The notes: generated by a model from the letters alone, not told the origin. A DNA stretch of 64,000 bases from an uncultured Lachnospiraceae bacterium (GCA_947589095.1 CANQBX010000007.1:1-64000); one strand, 5' to 3'; positions 16,227-25,636 are shown, numbered from the stretch's first letter. Numbers and translations are program-made.

Positions 16227-19104
16227 AGAGATTCTCGAGGTTATCTTAGAGCTTATAAAACGCCTGGTCACATCCAGGCTTTTTCTGCTGTTTGTAATCT
16301 TTACCGGCATGTTTATGATGCTGGTCGGACGTCTTTTTAATCTGCAGATCATCAACGGAGAGAAATATCTGGACGATTATGTGACCACAACCTTCCGCAC
16401 GATGACCACGCCGGGGACGCGGGGCAATATCTACGACGCCGACGGCAATCTCCTGGCGTACAATGAACTGGCGTATTCCGTGACGCTTCGCGATACAGGG
16501 ACGTATAAGAACAATCAGTCCATGAACCTGATGCTCTACCAGCTGATCCGGATCCTGGACAAGCATGGGGAGACGGTAGCTTCCAAGCTGGAGCTGGATT
16601 TTGACGCGGAAGGCAATCTGGTCTATACATCCGCCTCGGAAGCGGCCAGAAAGCGTTTCCTCCGGGACTATTACGGCCTGACTTCCGTAGATAAGCTGGA
16701 CGACGCTGGCGGCAAATATCCATCGAATATCACTGCGGCGGAGCTCCTGGCGCAGCTGCGCTCCAAGAGCCGCTACGATCTGGACAGCCTGAAGGACAAG
16801 AAAGGCAACGCCATCGTCCTGACGGACCGGGAGGCCCTTCAGATCGCCCATCTGCGCTACGCCCTGTCGCTGATCGCTTTCCGCAAATATGTAACGGTCA
16901 ATGTAGCCGATCATGTTTCTCAGGAAACGGTGGCGGATATTCTGGAGCATACGGCGGACATGGACGGGGTCGAGATCGCGGAATCCACGATCCGGGTCTA
17001 TAACGACGCGGTCTATTTTGCGCCGATCATCGGTTATACGGGCAAGGTACAGACGGAGCAGCTTGAGCAGCTGCAGGAGCAGGATCCCAGCTACGACGCC
17101 AATGATATCGTCGGGCGGACCGGCGTGGAGGCGTCCATGGAATCCGTGCTTCACGGCCAAAAGGGCGTCACCAATATGTATGTGGACAGCTATGGCCAGA
17201 TCCTGAAGGTGGAGGACGATTCCACGGAGGCCAGCGCAGGCGACGACATTTACCTGACGATCAAAAGCGACCTGCAGAAAGGCATCTACCATCTGCTGGA
17301 GCAGCAGCTGGCCGGCGTTCTGGTGTCCCATCTGGTGAACCGCGACGTTACGGAGGAAGAGAACCGCGACTCCAGTAAGATCAAGATCTCGATCAAGGAC
17401 GCCTACTATCAGCTTGTCAACAATAACGTCCTTTCCTTAAGCCATATGGAGGGAGAGGACGCTTCTTTAATAGAACGTCAGATCTATGAGAAATATGTAG
17501 CGTCCCGCGAGCGGATCCTCCGGGATATCGAAGCGCAGCTTGACGACCCGGACGCGCCGCCGCTGTCGGAGCTTCCCGAAGATATGCGTTCCTATATGAA
17601 TTATATTTACACCTATCTTGCGGGGGATACCGTAGGGATCATCCGGCGGGAGCTGATCGATTCGGAGAATGCGCAGACCATCGCCTGGAATGAAGGCAGC
17701 ATCAGCCTGCGCGACTATCTTTACGCCGGCATATCCGGCAGCTGGGTCGATACGACGAAGCTGGAGACCGAGCATAAGTATTCCAGCGCGGACAGCAGCT
17801 TCCAGACCCTTAAGGAGTATATAATCTCATCGATCCGTGACGACGCGGCCTTTACAAAGCGTATCTACCGTTACCTCGTGAATCAGGATATCGTTACCGG
17901 ACGTGAGCTCTGCCTGGCGCTTTACTACCAGGGCGTCCTTCCCTATGATGAGGAACAGGTACAGATGCTTACGGAAAACGGCGCCGATTACGCGTTTGAT
18001 TTCCTGATCGACAAGCTTACCAAGCTGGAGATCACACCCGCGCAGCTGGCCCTGGATCCATGTACCGCAGGATGCACGGTCGTGGATATCAAGACCGGAA
18101 AGGTGCTGGCTGTGGTCACCTATCCGAGCTATGACAACAACCGGATGAGCGGCAGCGTAGACGCGGTCTATTTTAACCAGCTGAATAACGATCTTTCGCG
18201 GCCGTTCTATAATAACGCGACCCAGGCGCTTAAAGCTCCGGGATCCACCTTCAAGCCGATCACGGCTGTAGCGGCCCTGGAGGAGCACGCGGTGACCATC
18301 GATGAGCAGATCGAGTGTACCGGGCGGTATACGGAGGTCACGAATCCGATCCGCTGCTGGATCTATCCCGGTAAGCACGGGCAGCTGACCATTGCGGAGG
18401 GCATCCAGGAATCCTGCAACTACTTCTTCGCGGAGCTGGCCCACCGTCTCTCTACGGATGAAAACGGCGTATATTCTACGGATACGGGCCTGAAGCTTAT
18501 ACAGAAGTACGCGACGATGTTCGGACTTGACCATACCTCCGGAATCGAGATCGAGGAGAGTTCGCCCAGCCTGTCGGACATGGATCCGGAGCGTTCCGCC
18601 ATGGGGCAGGGCACCCATGCCTATACGAACGTTCAGCTGTCACGTTACGTAACGGCGCTGGCTAACCGGGGCAGCGTGTTTGAACTGAGCCTGATCGACC
18701 ACATTACGGAGCCGGACGGGACGATGGTGCAGGAGTATACACCGGAGATCTCCAATCAGATCCAGGTTGCGGATTCCACCTGGGATACCGTCCAGAAAGG
18801 CATGCGCAATGTGATCGCCCTGGGGTCTGTGCGGACGATCTTCAAGGATCTGGAGGTAGATATCGCCGGCAAGACCGGTACCGCCCAGGAGAACGCCCGC
18901 GGCAACCACGCGTTCTTTATCTCCTACGGTCCCTATGAGAATCCCGAGATCAGCGTGACCGTAAACATTCCTTACGGCTACAGCTCCGCGGAAGCGGCGG
19001 CCGTAGCGAAGAACGTATACCGGCTTTATTACGGATATACGGATCTGGATTACATCATGAATACCGGCGCCCTGGATGCTACTAACATCGTCGTCGGGGA
19101 TTAA
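16195..19104 (+). CDS. mrdA: Penicillin-binding protein 2 (class B transpeptidase)
   Basis: At 969 residues this is ~300 longer than most PBP2 proteins. It has a membrane helix (about 25-45), the pedestal domain (TTPGTRGNIYDADGNLLAYN, then IIGYTGKVQTEQLEQ, NDIVGRTGVEASMES) and the transpeptidase domain with APGSTFKP (Ser about 684), SCN (about 740) and AGKTGTAQE (about 893). The extra length is an insertion at ~355-610 between pedestal and catalytic domains, rich in charged helices. It cross-links peptidoglycan during elongation with RodA. The reading frame begins inside mreD; LFKEILEVIL follows. Confidence 0.93.
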   Translation: MKAGGIPPLFKEILEVILELIKRLVTSRLFLLFVIFTGMFMMLVGRLFNLQIINGEKYLDDYVTTTFRTMTTPGTRGNIYDADGNLLAYNELAYSVTLRDTGTYKNNQSMNLMLYQLIRILDKHGETVASKLELDFDAEGNLVYTSASEAARKRFLRDYYGLTSVDKLDDAGGKYPSNITAAELLAQLRSKSRYDLDSLKDKKGNAIVLTDREALQIAHLRYALSLIAFRKYVTVNVADHVSQETVADILEHTADMDGVEIAESTIRVYNDAVYFAPIIGYTGKVQTEQLEQLQEQDPSYDANDIVGRTGVEASMESVLHGQKGVTNMYVDSYGQILKVEDDSTEASAGDDIYLTIKSDLQKGIYHLLEQQLAGVLVSHLVNRDVTEEENRDSSKIKISIKDAYYQLVNNNVLSLSHMEGEDASLIERQIYEKYVASRERILRDIEAQLDDPDAPPLSELPEDMRSYMNYIYTYLAGDTVGIIRRELIDSENAQTIAWNEGSISLRDYLYAGISGSWVDTTKLETEHKYSSADSSFQTLKEYIISSIRDDAAFTKRIYRYLVNQDIVTGRELCLALYYQGVLPYDEEQVQMLTENGADYAFDFLIDKLTKLEITPAQLALDPCTAGCTVVDIKTGKVLAVVTYPSYDNNRMSGSVDAVYFNQLNNDLSRPFYNNATQALKAPGSTFKPITAVAALEEHAVTIDEQIECTGRYTEVTNPIRCWIYPGKHGQLTIAEGIQESCNYFFAELAHRLSTDENGVYSTDTGLKLIQKYATMFGLDHTSGIEIEESSPSLSDMDPERSAMGQGTHAYTNVQLSRYVTALANRGSVFELSLIDHITEPDGTMVQEYTPEISNQIQVADSTWDTVQKGMRNVIALGSVRTIFKDLEVDIAGKTGTAQENARGNHAFFISYGPYENPEISVTVNIPYGYSSAEAAAVAKNVYRLYYGYTDLDYIMNTGALDATNIVVGD

Positions 19105-19141
19105 GCAGGGATCATCGCAGCTAAAAGCAAGGAGGAATATA

Positions 19142-19792
19142 ATGAAGAATTCCGTAGTGATCAAAAGCAACCGTTCCGGTATGACCGTGATCCTGGATCC
19201 GGAACTGCCGTTCGACCAGCTTCTTAAAGACGTGGCGGCAAAGTTCGGAGAGAGCGCCAAATTCTGGGGGTCCGTACAGATGGCGCTGACGCTGGCCGGC
19301 AGGGAGCTTTCGCCGGAGGAGGAGTTTGAACTGGTCAATGTGATCACCGGCAGCTCCGATATCGAGATCCTTTGCCTTCTGGATCAGGATCTTGAACGCA
19401 CCCGCAAATGTGAGAAAGCCCTCAATGAGAAGCTGATGGAGCTGTCGGCCGCCAACGGCCAGTTCTACCGCGGGACCCTGAAGGAAGGCGAGAGTATAGA
19501 CGCGGAAACCAGTATTGTGGTCATCGGAGATGTGGAAAAGGGCGCCAGGATCATTTCCAAGGGCCATGTGGTGGTGATCGGCGATCTGCGGGGCTCCGTC
19601 GTCGCGGGCGTTTCCGGAAATTCGGAGGCGGTGGTCGCGGCCATGGAGATGGCTCCGTCGGCCCTCAGGATCGCGGATTACGAGGTACACTGCTCCGAGA
19701 AGGGGAAACGTCTCGCGAAGGGACCTGTGATCGTAAGCGTGGAGGACGGCCGGATCAGCATTAAGAGCATGCGCAGGGGTCTGTTCGGCTGA
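19142..19792 (+). CDS. minC: Septum site-determining protein MinC
   Basis: The protein has 216 residues. The N-terminal domain (KNSVVIKSNRSGMTVILDPELP ... ) disrupts FtsZ polymers; the C-terminal beta-helix binds MinD (FYRGTLKEGESIDAETSIVV, IGDVEKGARIISKGHVVVIG, DLRGSVVAGVSGNSEAVVAA). The ATG at 19142 has AAGGAGG upstream. First gene of minCDE, which here follows the mre-PBP2 genes. Confidence 0.92.
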   Translation: MKNSVVIKSNRSGMTVILDPELPFDQLLKDVAAKFGESAKFWGSVQMALTLAGRELSPEEEFELVNVITGSSDIEILCLLDQDLERTRKCEKALNEKLMELSAANGQFYRGTLKEGESIDAETSIVVIGDVEKGARIISKGHVVVIGDLRGSVVAGVSGNSEAVVAAMEMAPSALRIADYEVHCSEKGKRLAKGPVIVSVEDGRISIKSMRRGLFG

Positions 19793-19956
19793 TCGGCGCG
19801 CATCCGCCAGGCGATGTACACCGGTTCCCGCATCGGACGGAACAGTCGTCGTCTTAGACAAAATTTATCTCGAAAAATATACAAAATGCTACTGGAAATA
19901 TCCATAAAGATAGGGTAGAATATCTGTGACAGTCATTTTTTTTGGAGGAATCAGAC

Positions 19957-20748
19957 ATGAGTGAAGTCATCGTTGTTACCTCCGGAAAAGGCGGGGTGGG
20001 TAAGACCACAACCTCTGCCAACATTGGGACAGGCCTTGCGATCCTCGGGAAGCGCACGGTGATGATCGATACAGACATCGGACTGCGCAACCTGGACGTC
20101 GTCATGGGACTGGAGAACCGGATCGTTTATAATCTGGTGGATGTGGTAGAGGGAAACTGCAGAATGAAGCAGGCCCTGATTAGAGACAAGAGATACCCGA
20201 ACCTGTATCTACTTCCGTCAGCACAGACAAGAGATAAATCCGCGGTGAATCCCGAGCAGATGATGAAGCTGGTAGATGACCTGCAGGACGATTTCGATTA
20301 CATACTGCTCGACTGTCCGGCCGGGATCGAGCAGGGCTTTAAGAACGCCGTGGCGGGCGCAGGCCGGGCCCTCGTGGTCACGACACCGGAGGTATCCGCC
20401 ATACGCGACGCCGACCGCATCATTGGACTTCTGGATGCCGGACAGATGAAAAGCATTCATCTGATCGTCAACCGGGTTCGGCACGATATGGTGCGGAGAG
20501 GAGATATGATGTCGGTCGACGACGTTATGGACATCCTGGCGGTACCGCTGATCGGCGCCATTCCGGACGATGAAGCGATCGTCATCTCCACGAATCAGGG
20601 AGAACCTCTGGCAGGGACGGACACGGCGGCCGGACAGGCATTCATGGATATCTGCCGGCGTCTGCTTGGGGAGGATGTGCCGCTTACGCTTCCGAATGTG
20701 TCGTACGGCATCTTCGGCCGTCTGACAAGCTTACTTAAGAGGGCGTAG
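19957..20748 (+). CDS. minD: Septum site-determining ATPase MinD
   Basis: The protein has 263 residues. The deviant Walker A motif is SGKGGVGKTTTSANIGTGLA; TDIGLRNLDVVMGLENRIVYN and LLDCPAGIEQGF are Walker A' and B. The C-terminal amphipathic helix (YGIFGRLTSLLKRA) would target the membrane. The ATG at 19957 follows GGAGGAA; a TTG at 19942 overlaps the ribosome site. MinD recruits MinC and is cycled by MinE. A TAGAAT element near 19915 may provide a separate promoter in the 164-base gap after minC. Confidence 0.96.
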   Translation: MSEVIVVTSGKGGVGKTTTSANIGTGLAILGKRTVMIDTDIGLRNLDVVMGLENRIVYNLVDVVEGNCRMKQALIRDKRYPNLYLLPSAQTRDKSAVNPEQMMKLVDDLQDDFDYILLDCPAGIEQGFKNAVAGAGRALVVTTPEVSAIRDADRIIGLLDAGQMKSIHLIVNRVRHDMVRRGDMMSVDDVMDILAVPLIGAIPDDEAIVISTNQGEPLAGTDTAAGQAFMDICRRLLGEDVPLTLPNVSYGIFGRLTSLLKRA

Positions 20749-20758
20749 GAGGTGGGGC

Positions 20759-21049
20759 ATGATGTACAGCCGGACTTCCGTACTCAGGAGAAAGCGTTCG
20801 GGAGCGATCGCCGCGAACCGTCTGAAGGCGCTGCTTGCGGCGGATCAGACCGGTTTCCCGCCCGAAGTGCTGGAGATGCTTAAGGATGACCTGCTCCGCG
20901 TGATTTCCAGATATATGGACGTTGACGCGCAGCGGATGGAACTCCGCGTCAGGCGTTCGGACGGCGCAGAGTCCGGGGATGAGGATCCGGCAGCTCTTTA
21001 TACAGTGATACCGGTCAGGAGCCTCAGGCTTAAGGGGACGATTGCATGA
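20759..21049 (+). CDS. minE: Cell division topological specificity factor MinE
   Basis: This 96-residue protein has the MinE pattern: the N-terminal MinD-interacting stretch (SGAIAANRLKALLAADQTGF), the helix EVLEMLKDDLLRVISRYMDVDAQRMEL, and beta strands ending in VIPVRSLRLKG. It lies 10 bases after minD and overlaps rodA as ATGA. A MinE rather than DivIVA-only arrangement is common in Clostridia. Confidence 0.9.
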   Translation: MMYSRTSVLRRKRSGAIAANRLKALLAADQTGFPPEVLEMLKDDLLRVISRYMDVDAQRMELRVRRSDGAESGDEDPAALYTVIPVRSLRLKGTIA

Positions 21050-22170
21050 CACTTTTTGATTATAATTTTCGAAGATACAACGTTCGCCTGCTTCTGTATA
21101 TGGCGGCGCTGAGCGTGATCGGCCTTATGGCGATCTACAGCGCCACCAATCAGAATCAGGCGACGGTCAGCAAGCAGCTTATGGGGATCGGAGTCGGTCT
21201 CGTGATCGCGATCGTTTTATCGCTCATCGATTATCACTGGATCCTGTCCTTCCATATACTGATTTATCTGGCATGCGCGGCGTTTCTGGCGGCCGTGATC
21301 CTGTTCGGACGCAGCCGCGGTATCTCGACACGCTGGCTTCAGCTTCCGGTTATCGGACAGATCCAGCCGTCGGAATTTGTCAAGATCGGCATAATCCTGT
21401 TCTTCTCCTGGTATTTTGATCGGTACCGGGAGAAGATGAACCGGGTCACCGTAGTTTTCGCGGCGGCAGCGCTGTTCGCTGTTCCTGCGGTTCTGATCTA
21501 TATGCAGCCGAATCTGTCGACGCTGATCGTACTGACCATTGTAGTGGCGGCCATTGTTTTTTCTGCCGGGATCAGCTACCGGTGGATCCTGGGAGTGCTC
21601 GCCGTAGCCATACCGGCAGTGTTTTTGCTGTTCTATCTGCTCCAGCATGGGATGATTCCGTTTCTGCAGCAGTATCAGGCGAACCGGATCCTGTCCTGGC
21701 AGAATCCCGAGCTGTACTCGGAGACCTATTACCAGCAGGAGAATTCCATTATGGCCATCGGTTCCGGCCAGTTGTGGGGAAAGGGATGGAATAACACCGG
21801 GATTCTCTCCGTAAAGGCCGGGAATTTCCTTGTAGAAGAGCAGAACGATTTTATTTTTGCGATAATCGGCGAGGAATTCGGATTTGTCGGCTCCATGGTC
21901 GTTATCATCCTGTATCTCGTTCTGGTTTACGAATGTCTGATCATGGCCATGAGGGCCTCCGATCTGTCGGGCCGGATGATCTGCGTGGGTATGGCGACCC
22001 TGCTGGGTTTCCAGAGCTTCGCTAATATTGCCGTGGCCACGGCAATATTTCCCAATACAGGGCTGCCGCTTCCGTTTATCAGTTCCGGCGTAAGTTCCCT
22101 GTTAAGTCTGTTTATTGGTATGGGTATTGTTCTCAACGTGGGACTGCAGCGCAAGTACAATAACGAATAA
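21046..22170 (+). CDS. rodA: SEDS peptidoglycan glycosyltransferase, RodA/FtsW family
   Basis: This 374-residue polytopic protein has about ten helices. SEDS signatures are present: MAIYSATNQNQ, RWLQLPVIGQIQPSEFVKIG, NFLVEEQNDFIFAIIGEEFGF (with the catalytic Asp) and NTGLPLPFISSGVSSLL. It polymerises lipid II glycan strands, probably with the PBP2 encoded 2 kb upstream. Context (mre-PBP2-min) favours RodA over FtsW or SpoVE. Confidence 0.92.
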   Translation: MTLFDYNFRRYNVRLLLYMAALSVIGLMAIYSATNQNQATVSKQLMGIGVGLVIAIVLSLIDYHWILSFHILIYLACAAFLAAVILFGRSRGISTRWLQLPVIGQIQPSEFVKIGIILFFSWYFDRYREKMNRVTVVFAAAALFAVPAVLIYMQPNLSTLIVLTIVVAAIVFSAGISYRWILGVLAVAIPAVFLLFYLLQHGMIPFLQQYQANRILSWQNPELYSETYYQQENSIMAIGSGQLWGKGWNNTGILSVKAGNFLVEEQNDFIFAIIGEEFGFVGSMVVIILYLVLVYECLIMAMRASDLSGRMICVGMATLLGFQSFANIAVATAIFPNTGLPLPFISSGVSSLLSLFIGMGIVLNVGLQRKYNNE

Positions 22171-22183
22171 AGGAGGAGTGTAC

Positions 22184-22579
22184 ATGAACGTAGGTTTGAT
22201 CGCACATGATTCCAAGAAGAAACTGATGCAGAATTTCTGTATCGCTTACAGGGGAATCCTAAGCAAGCATTCCCTTTACGCCACCGGTACTACGGGGCGG
22301 CTGATCGAGGAAGTGACGAATCTGAACATACACAAGTATCTGGCCGGACATCTGGGCGGGGCGGAGCAGATGTGTACGGATATCGAGCAGGACCAGCTTG
22401 ATCTGGTGATCTTTTTCCGGGAGCCGGTATCCCCGAAACGCACCGACCCGGACGGAAGCAGCATCATACGGATGTGCGACCTTCACAATATACCTGTCGC
22501 CACCAATCTGGCTACCGGCGAGCTTCTGGTCAAAGCGCTGGAGCACGGCGATCTGGAATGGCGCGAGATGTACAAATAA
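22184..22579 (+). CDS. mgsA: MgsA-family protein (methylglyoxal synthase-like) with altered active site
   Basis: The 131-residue protein is clearly an MgsA homologue (NVGLIAHDSKKKLM, LYATGTTGRLIEE, LVIFFREP, IPVATNLATGELLVKAL). MgsA converts dihydroxyacetone phosphate to methylglyoxal. However, three active-site residues known from E. coli differ: Asp71 of GGDQQ is Ala60 here (GGAEQ), Asp91 of FWDP is Glu80 (FREP), and His98 is Thr87; Asp101 is kept as Asp90. Loss of the catalytic base argues against normal activity. AGGAGG precedes the ATG at 22184, 13 bases after rodA. It may have become a phosphate- or metabolite-binding protein. Confidence 0.85.
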   Translation: MNVGLIAHDSKKKLMQNFCIAYRGILSKHSLYATGTTGRLIEEVTNLNIHKYLAGHLGGAEQMCTDIEQDQLDLVIFFREPVSPKRTDPDGSSIIRMCDLHNIPVATNLATGELLVKALEHGDLEWREMYK

Positions 22580-22618
22580 TCCGCCGCCTGCAGGAATGGC
22601 GGATGGGAGGTTTATGGA

Positions 22619-23635
22619 ATGGCGATTCACAGCGGCGGACGGCGTACCGCAATCCGCACTGCTTCAGTTTGCGCGGCCTTTACGGTGCTGGCCCTCTTAA
22701 GCGGCTGCGGGGAAAGGGAATTGGAAAACCCGTATCGGATCGAAGAGCGGGATATGGGGCTGGAAAGTATATTATCGGACGGCAGCCTTCCGGATGCGGA
22801 TTTCGGTGAGGGAGAACTATTTGCCTCGGATCTGTGCGTAGTGACGGATGAGTCGCTTTACAGCGCGGATGAGATCACATCGGAAGCGGGAGCGGTATTC
22901 GATCTGTCTTCCCGGGAAACGCTCTACAGCAAGAACGCGTTCGAACGGCTGTACCCGGCCAGCATCACCAAGGTTATGACGGCGATCCTGGCGATCAAAT
23001 ACGGGAACCTTTCGGATCTTGTAACCGTAACGGAGGATGCCGTGATCACGGAATCCGGCGCGTCCCTGTGCGGAATCAATCCGGGAGACCGGCTGACCCT
23101 GGAGCAGCTTCTTTACGGGCTGATGCTTCCGTCGGGCAACGACGCGGGCGCGGCGATCGCGGTACATATGGCGGGCAGTATCGAAGCGTTTGCGGACAGG
23201 ATGAACCAGGAGGCCCGAGCGCTCGGGGCGACAGACACGCATTTTGTGAATCCTCACGGCCTTACGGACGAGAATCATTATACGACGGCCTATGATCTGT
23301 ATCTGATCTACAGGGAAGCGCTCACGCTTCCGAAGTTCAGGGAGGTCACGGGTACGGTATCCTATAACGCTTCCTATGTGGACGCGTCCGGAGCGGCGGT
23401 GGAGAAAACATGGGGCGGAACCAATCTGTATATGCTGGGCAAGCGGGACACGCCCGGAGGCCTCACCGTTTTTTCCAGCAAGACGGGTACAACGCAGGCG
23501 GCCGGAAGCTGTCTGATCATGGCGACGCGGGATGATGACAGCGGAGACGAATATATTTCCGTCATTCTGAAGTCGGAGAACCGGAACAGTCTGTACGACA
23601 ACATGACAAAGTTAATTTCCAAGATTGACAATTAG
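22619..23635 (+). CDS. dacA: D-alanyl-D-alanine carboxypeptidase (PBP5-like), lipoprotein
   Basis: The protein has 338 residues. The N-terminal signal with lipobox LLSGC (Cys about 30) suggests lipid anchoring. The S11 peptidase motifs are YPASITKVMTAIL (SxxK), LPSGNDAGAAIA (SxN) and FSSKTGTTQAAG (KTG). It trims the terminal D-Ala of stem peptides outside the membrane. It lacks the PBP5 C-terminal beta domain, ending soon after the catalytic domain. A promoter for the next gene begins right at its stop. Confidence 0.92.
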   Translation: MAIHSGGRRTAIRTASVCAAFTVLALLSGCGERELENPYRIEERDMGLESILSDGSLPDADFGEGELFASDLCVVTDESLYSADEITSEAGAVFDLSSRETLYSKNAFERLYPASITKVMTAILAIKYGNLSDLVTVTEDAVITESGASLCGINPGDRLTLEQLLYGLMLPSGNDAGAAIAVHMAGSIEAFADRMNQEARALGATDTHFVNPHGLTDENHYTTAYDLYLIYREALTLPKFREVTGTVSYNASYVDASGAAVEKTWGGTNLYMLGKRDTPGGLTVFSSKTGTTQAAGSCLIMATRDDDSGDEYISVILKSENRNSLYDNMTKLISKIDN

Positions 23636-23638
23636 TGA

Positions 23639-23667
23639 TTGCCTTTTCGGACGAGATATACTATAAT
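23639..23667 (+). promoter_or_regulatory. Sigma-A promoter for the P-loop protein gene
   Basis: TTGCCT (23639-23644), 17-base spacer, TATAAT (23662-23667), 59 bases before the next start codon. Confidence 0.65.
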
Positions 23668-23725
23668 TGAATTGAAAATAAATAACTTTTTATACAATAA
23701 CCAATCACTCAAGGAGGACAAACAC

Positions 23726-24145
23726 ATGGTGCAGATTATCGCAGGCGACAAGGGAAAGGGCAAGACCAAGTATCTGCTGGACAAGGCCAATGCGGCGATC
23801 AAGGAAGCAAAGGGCTCCATCGTTTATCTGGATAAAAGTTCCAAGCATATGTACGAGCTTAACAACAAGATCCGTCTGATCAACGTCAAGGGATTCGATA
23901 TTAACGACAGCTCAGGTTTTCTAGGATTCGTCAGCGGGATCATTTCTCAGGATCATGACCTGGAGATCATGTTCCTGGACAGCTTTTTGAAGCTTGCCTG
24001 CCTGGAGGGTCAGGATATTACGGAGACCGTGAACGCGCTGGAGCAGATCGGAGAGAAGTTCCATGTGACATTCGTCCTGAGCGTATCCAGGGACGCGGAC
24101 GCGCTCCCGGACAGCATGAAGGAGAAGATTACGATCTCCCTGTAG
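23726..24145 (+). CDS. Small conserved P-loop protein of unknown function
   Basis: This 139-residue protein has Walker A GDKGKGKTKYLL at the N-terminus and a Walker B-like hydrophobic strand ending in Asp (LEIMFLDSF). It therefore probably binds a nucleotide. The rest, including VYLDKSSKHMYELNNKIRLI, does not identify a reaction. Homologues in Clostridia are sometimes labelled twitching motility protein PilT, which nothing here supports. It has its own promoter, an AAGGAGG site before the ATG at 23726, and a strong terminator afterwards, so it is monocistronic. Confidence 0.75.
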   Translation: MVQIIAGDKGKGKTKYLLDKANAAIKEAKGSIVYLDKSSKHMYELNNKIRLINVKGFDINDSSGFLGFVSGIISQDHDLEIMFLDSFLKLACLEGQDITETVNALEQIGEKFHVTFVLSVSRDADALPDSMKEKITISL

Positions 24146-24180
24146 GAGACCGACGTTCATAAGATATTTACATGATACTT

Positions 24181-24208
24181 AAGAGCCTGCCGAGCCAGGC
24201 TCTTTTTG
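24181..24208 (+). terminator. Rho-independent terminator after the P-loop gene
   Basis: AAGAGCCTG (24181-24189) pairs with CAGGCTCTT (24196-24204) around CCGAGC, followed by a T run. It ends only ~17 bases before the next start codon, so the next gene must rely on readthrough or a promoter inside this short gap. Confidence 0.88.
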
Positions 24209-24223
24209 AGGAGAACCGGTTCC

Positions 24224-25621
24224 ATGGCGAAGAAGAACAAGAAGATAGTCAAATACCGCCGCCCGCTGCAGATCAATATCGGAATGATCATATTTTTCGT
24301 TATTTTTCTGTATCTGGCTTTTTATGTCTATCAGTATTGTACGCGGACCAAAGTGCAGCCTTACGAGGTGACGGAGGGGGCCATCGCAAGCGACCGGAAT
24401 TTCACCGGCATCATCCTTCGGGATGAGACGACGGAGTACGCGGCCCGGAGCGGCTATGTCAATTATTACATCCGCGAAGGGAAGCGGGCTGCCGCAGGAA
24501 GCAGCGTTTATTCCATGGATGAGACCGGAGAAGCGGCAAAGCTTCTGGAGGAAAACGCCGCGGCGGAGCTGTTGTCGGAGGAAGACGTGATCAGTGTCAA
24601 GAAAGCCCTTTCCGCATTCAGTCTTTCCTATTCGGACATGGACTTCAGTCAGGTATACGATTCCAAGTATTCTCTGGACGCTATGGTCATGGAGTATGCC
24701 AACTTTAATGCCGCCAGCGCGGACGATCAGCTGGCCGAACAGCTGGGCGGTAATTTTTCCCGTGTCAGCACTCCGGTCAGCGGCGTGATCTCCTACTCGA
24801 TCGATGGCCTTGAGGATCTCGACGCTTCGCAGGTCTCGGAGAGCAGCTTCGACAGGAGCCGGTACAGCAGAGCCATCACCCACGCAGGGGATCTGGTAGA
24901 GCAGGGGACCCCGATCTATAAGGTTATAACCGATGATAACTGGTCTCTGGTTTTTCCGTTATCGGAAAAGGATGTGAATGATTTTCAGGATCTCACATCC
25001 CTTACTGTGCGTTTTCCCGGTCATGATCTGACGACAGACGGAGTTTTTTCCATCATCACGGGGGCTGACGGAGATTCCTACGGCAAGCTTGATTTTAACC
25101 GGTATATGGTACAGTTTATATCGGAGCGGTATCTGGATTTCCAGGTAGCCATGGATGTGGCGCAGGGACTTAAGATTCCTGTCAGTTCCGTTACCTCGAA
25201 GAATTTCTACCTTGTGCCGGTTACCTATCTGACGACCGGAGGCGACACGGACCAGGAAGGCTTTAACAAGGAGATCTACACCGAGAACGGCACGCTGGTC
25301 GAGTTTGTACCTGCGACGATCTATTACTCCACAGATGAATTTTATTATATCGATACGTCGGAGGACGAAGAAATACACGCGGGAGATTATCTTGTAAAAC
25401 CGGATTCATCCGACCGTTTTCAGGTCGGGCAGACGGCGTCCCTTCAGGGCGTATACAATATCAACCGCGGATATTCGGTATTCAAGCAGATCGAGATCCT
25501 TGCGCAGAACGATGAATTCTATACGGTGAAGAAGGGTACCAGCTACGGCTTGAGCGTATATGACCATATCGTGCTGGACGCCTCCGCTGTAACCGGCGAG
25601 GATCAGCTGATCTATCAATAG
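24224..25621 (+). CDS. HlyD-like single-pass membrane protein of the sepF cluster
   Basis: The protein has 465 residues. A basic N-terminus (KKNKKIVKYRR) precedes one membrane helix (about residues 18-40). The outside part resembles HlyD-type adaptors: a short lipoyl/barrel-like region (EGAIASDRNFTGIILRDETTEYAARSGYVNYYIREGKRAAAGSSVY), a central helical part and a second beta region. No ABC exporter or outer-membrane partner is nearby, and the organism is Gram-positive. It directly precedes yggS and sepF, pointing to a role in envelope or division rather than export. The start at 24224 follows GGAG. Confidence 0.72.
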   Translation: MAKKNKKIVKYRRPLQINIGMIIFFVIFLYLAFYVYQYCTRTKVQPYEVTEGAIASDRNFTGIILRDETTEYAARSGYVNYYIREGKRAAAGSSVYSMDETGEAAKLLEENAAAELLSEEDVISVKKALSAFSLSYSDMDFSQVYDSKYSLDAMVMEYANFNAASADDQLAEQLGGNFSRVSTPVSGVISYSIDGLEDLDASQVSESSFDRSRYSRAITHAGDLVEQGTPIYKVITDDNWSLVFPLSEKDVNDFQDLTSLTVRFPGHDLTTDGVFSIITGADGDSYGKLDFNRYMVQFISERYLDFQVAMDVAQGLKIPVSSVTSKNFYLVPVTYLTTGGDTDQEGFNKEIYTENGTLVEFVPATIYYSTDEFYYIDTSEDEEIHAGDYLVKPDSSDRFQVGQTASLQGVYNINRGYSVFKQIEILAQNDEFYTVKKGTSYGLSVYDHIVLDASAVTGEDQLIYQ

Positions 25622-25636
25622 GCAGGAGAATAAGAA

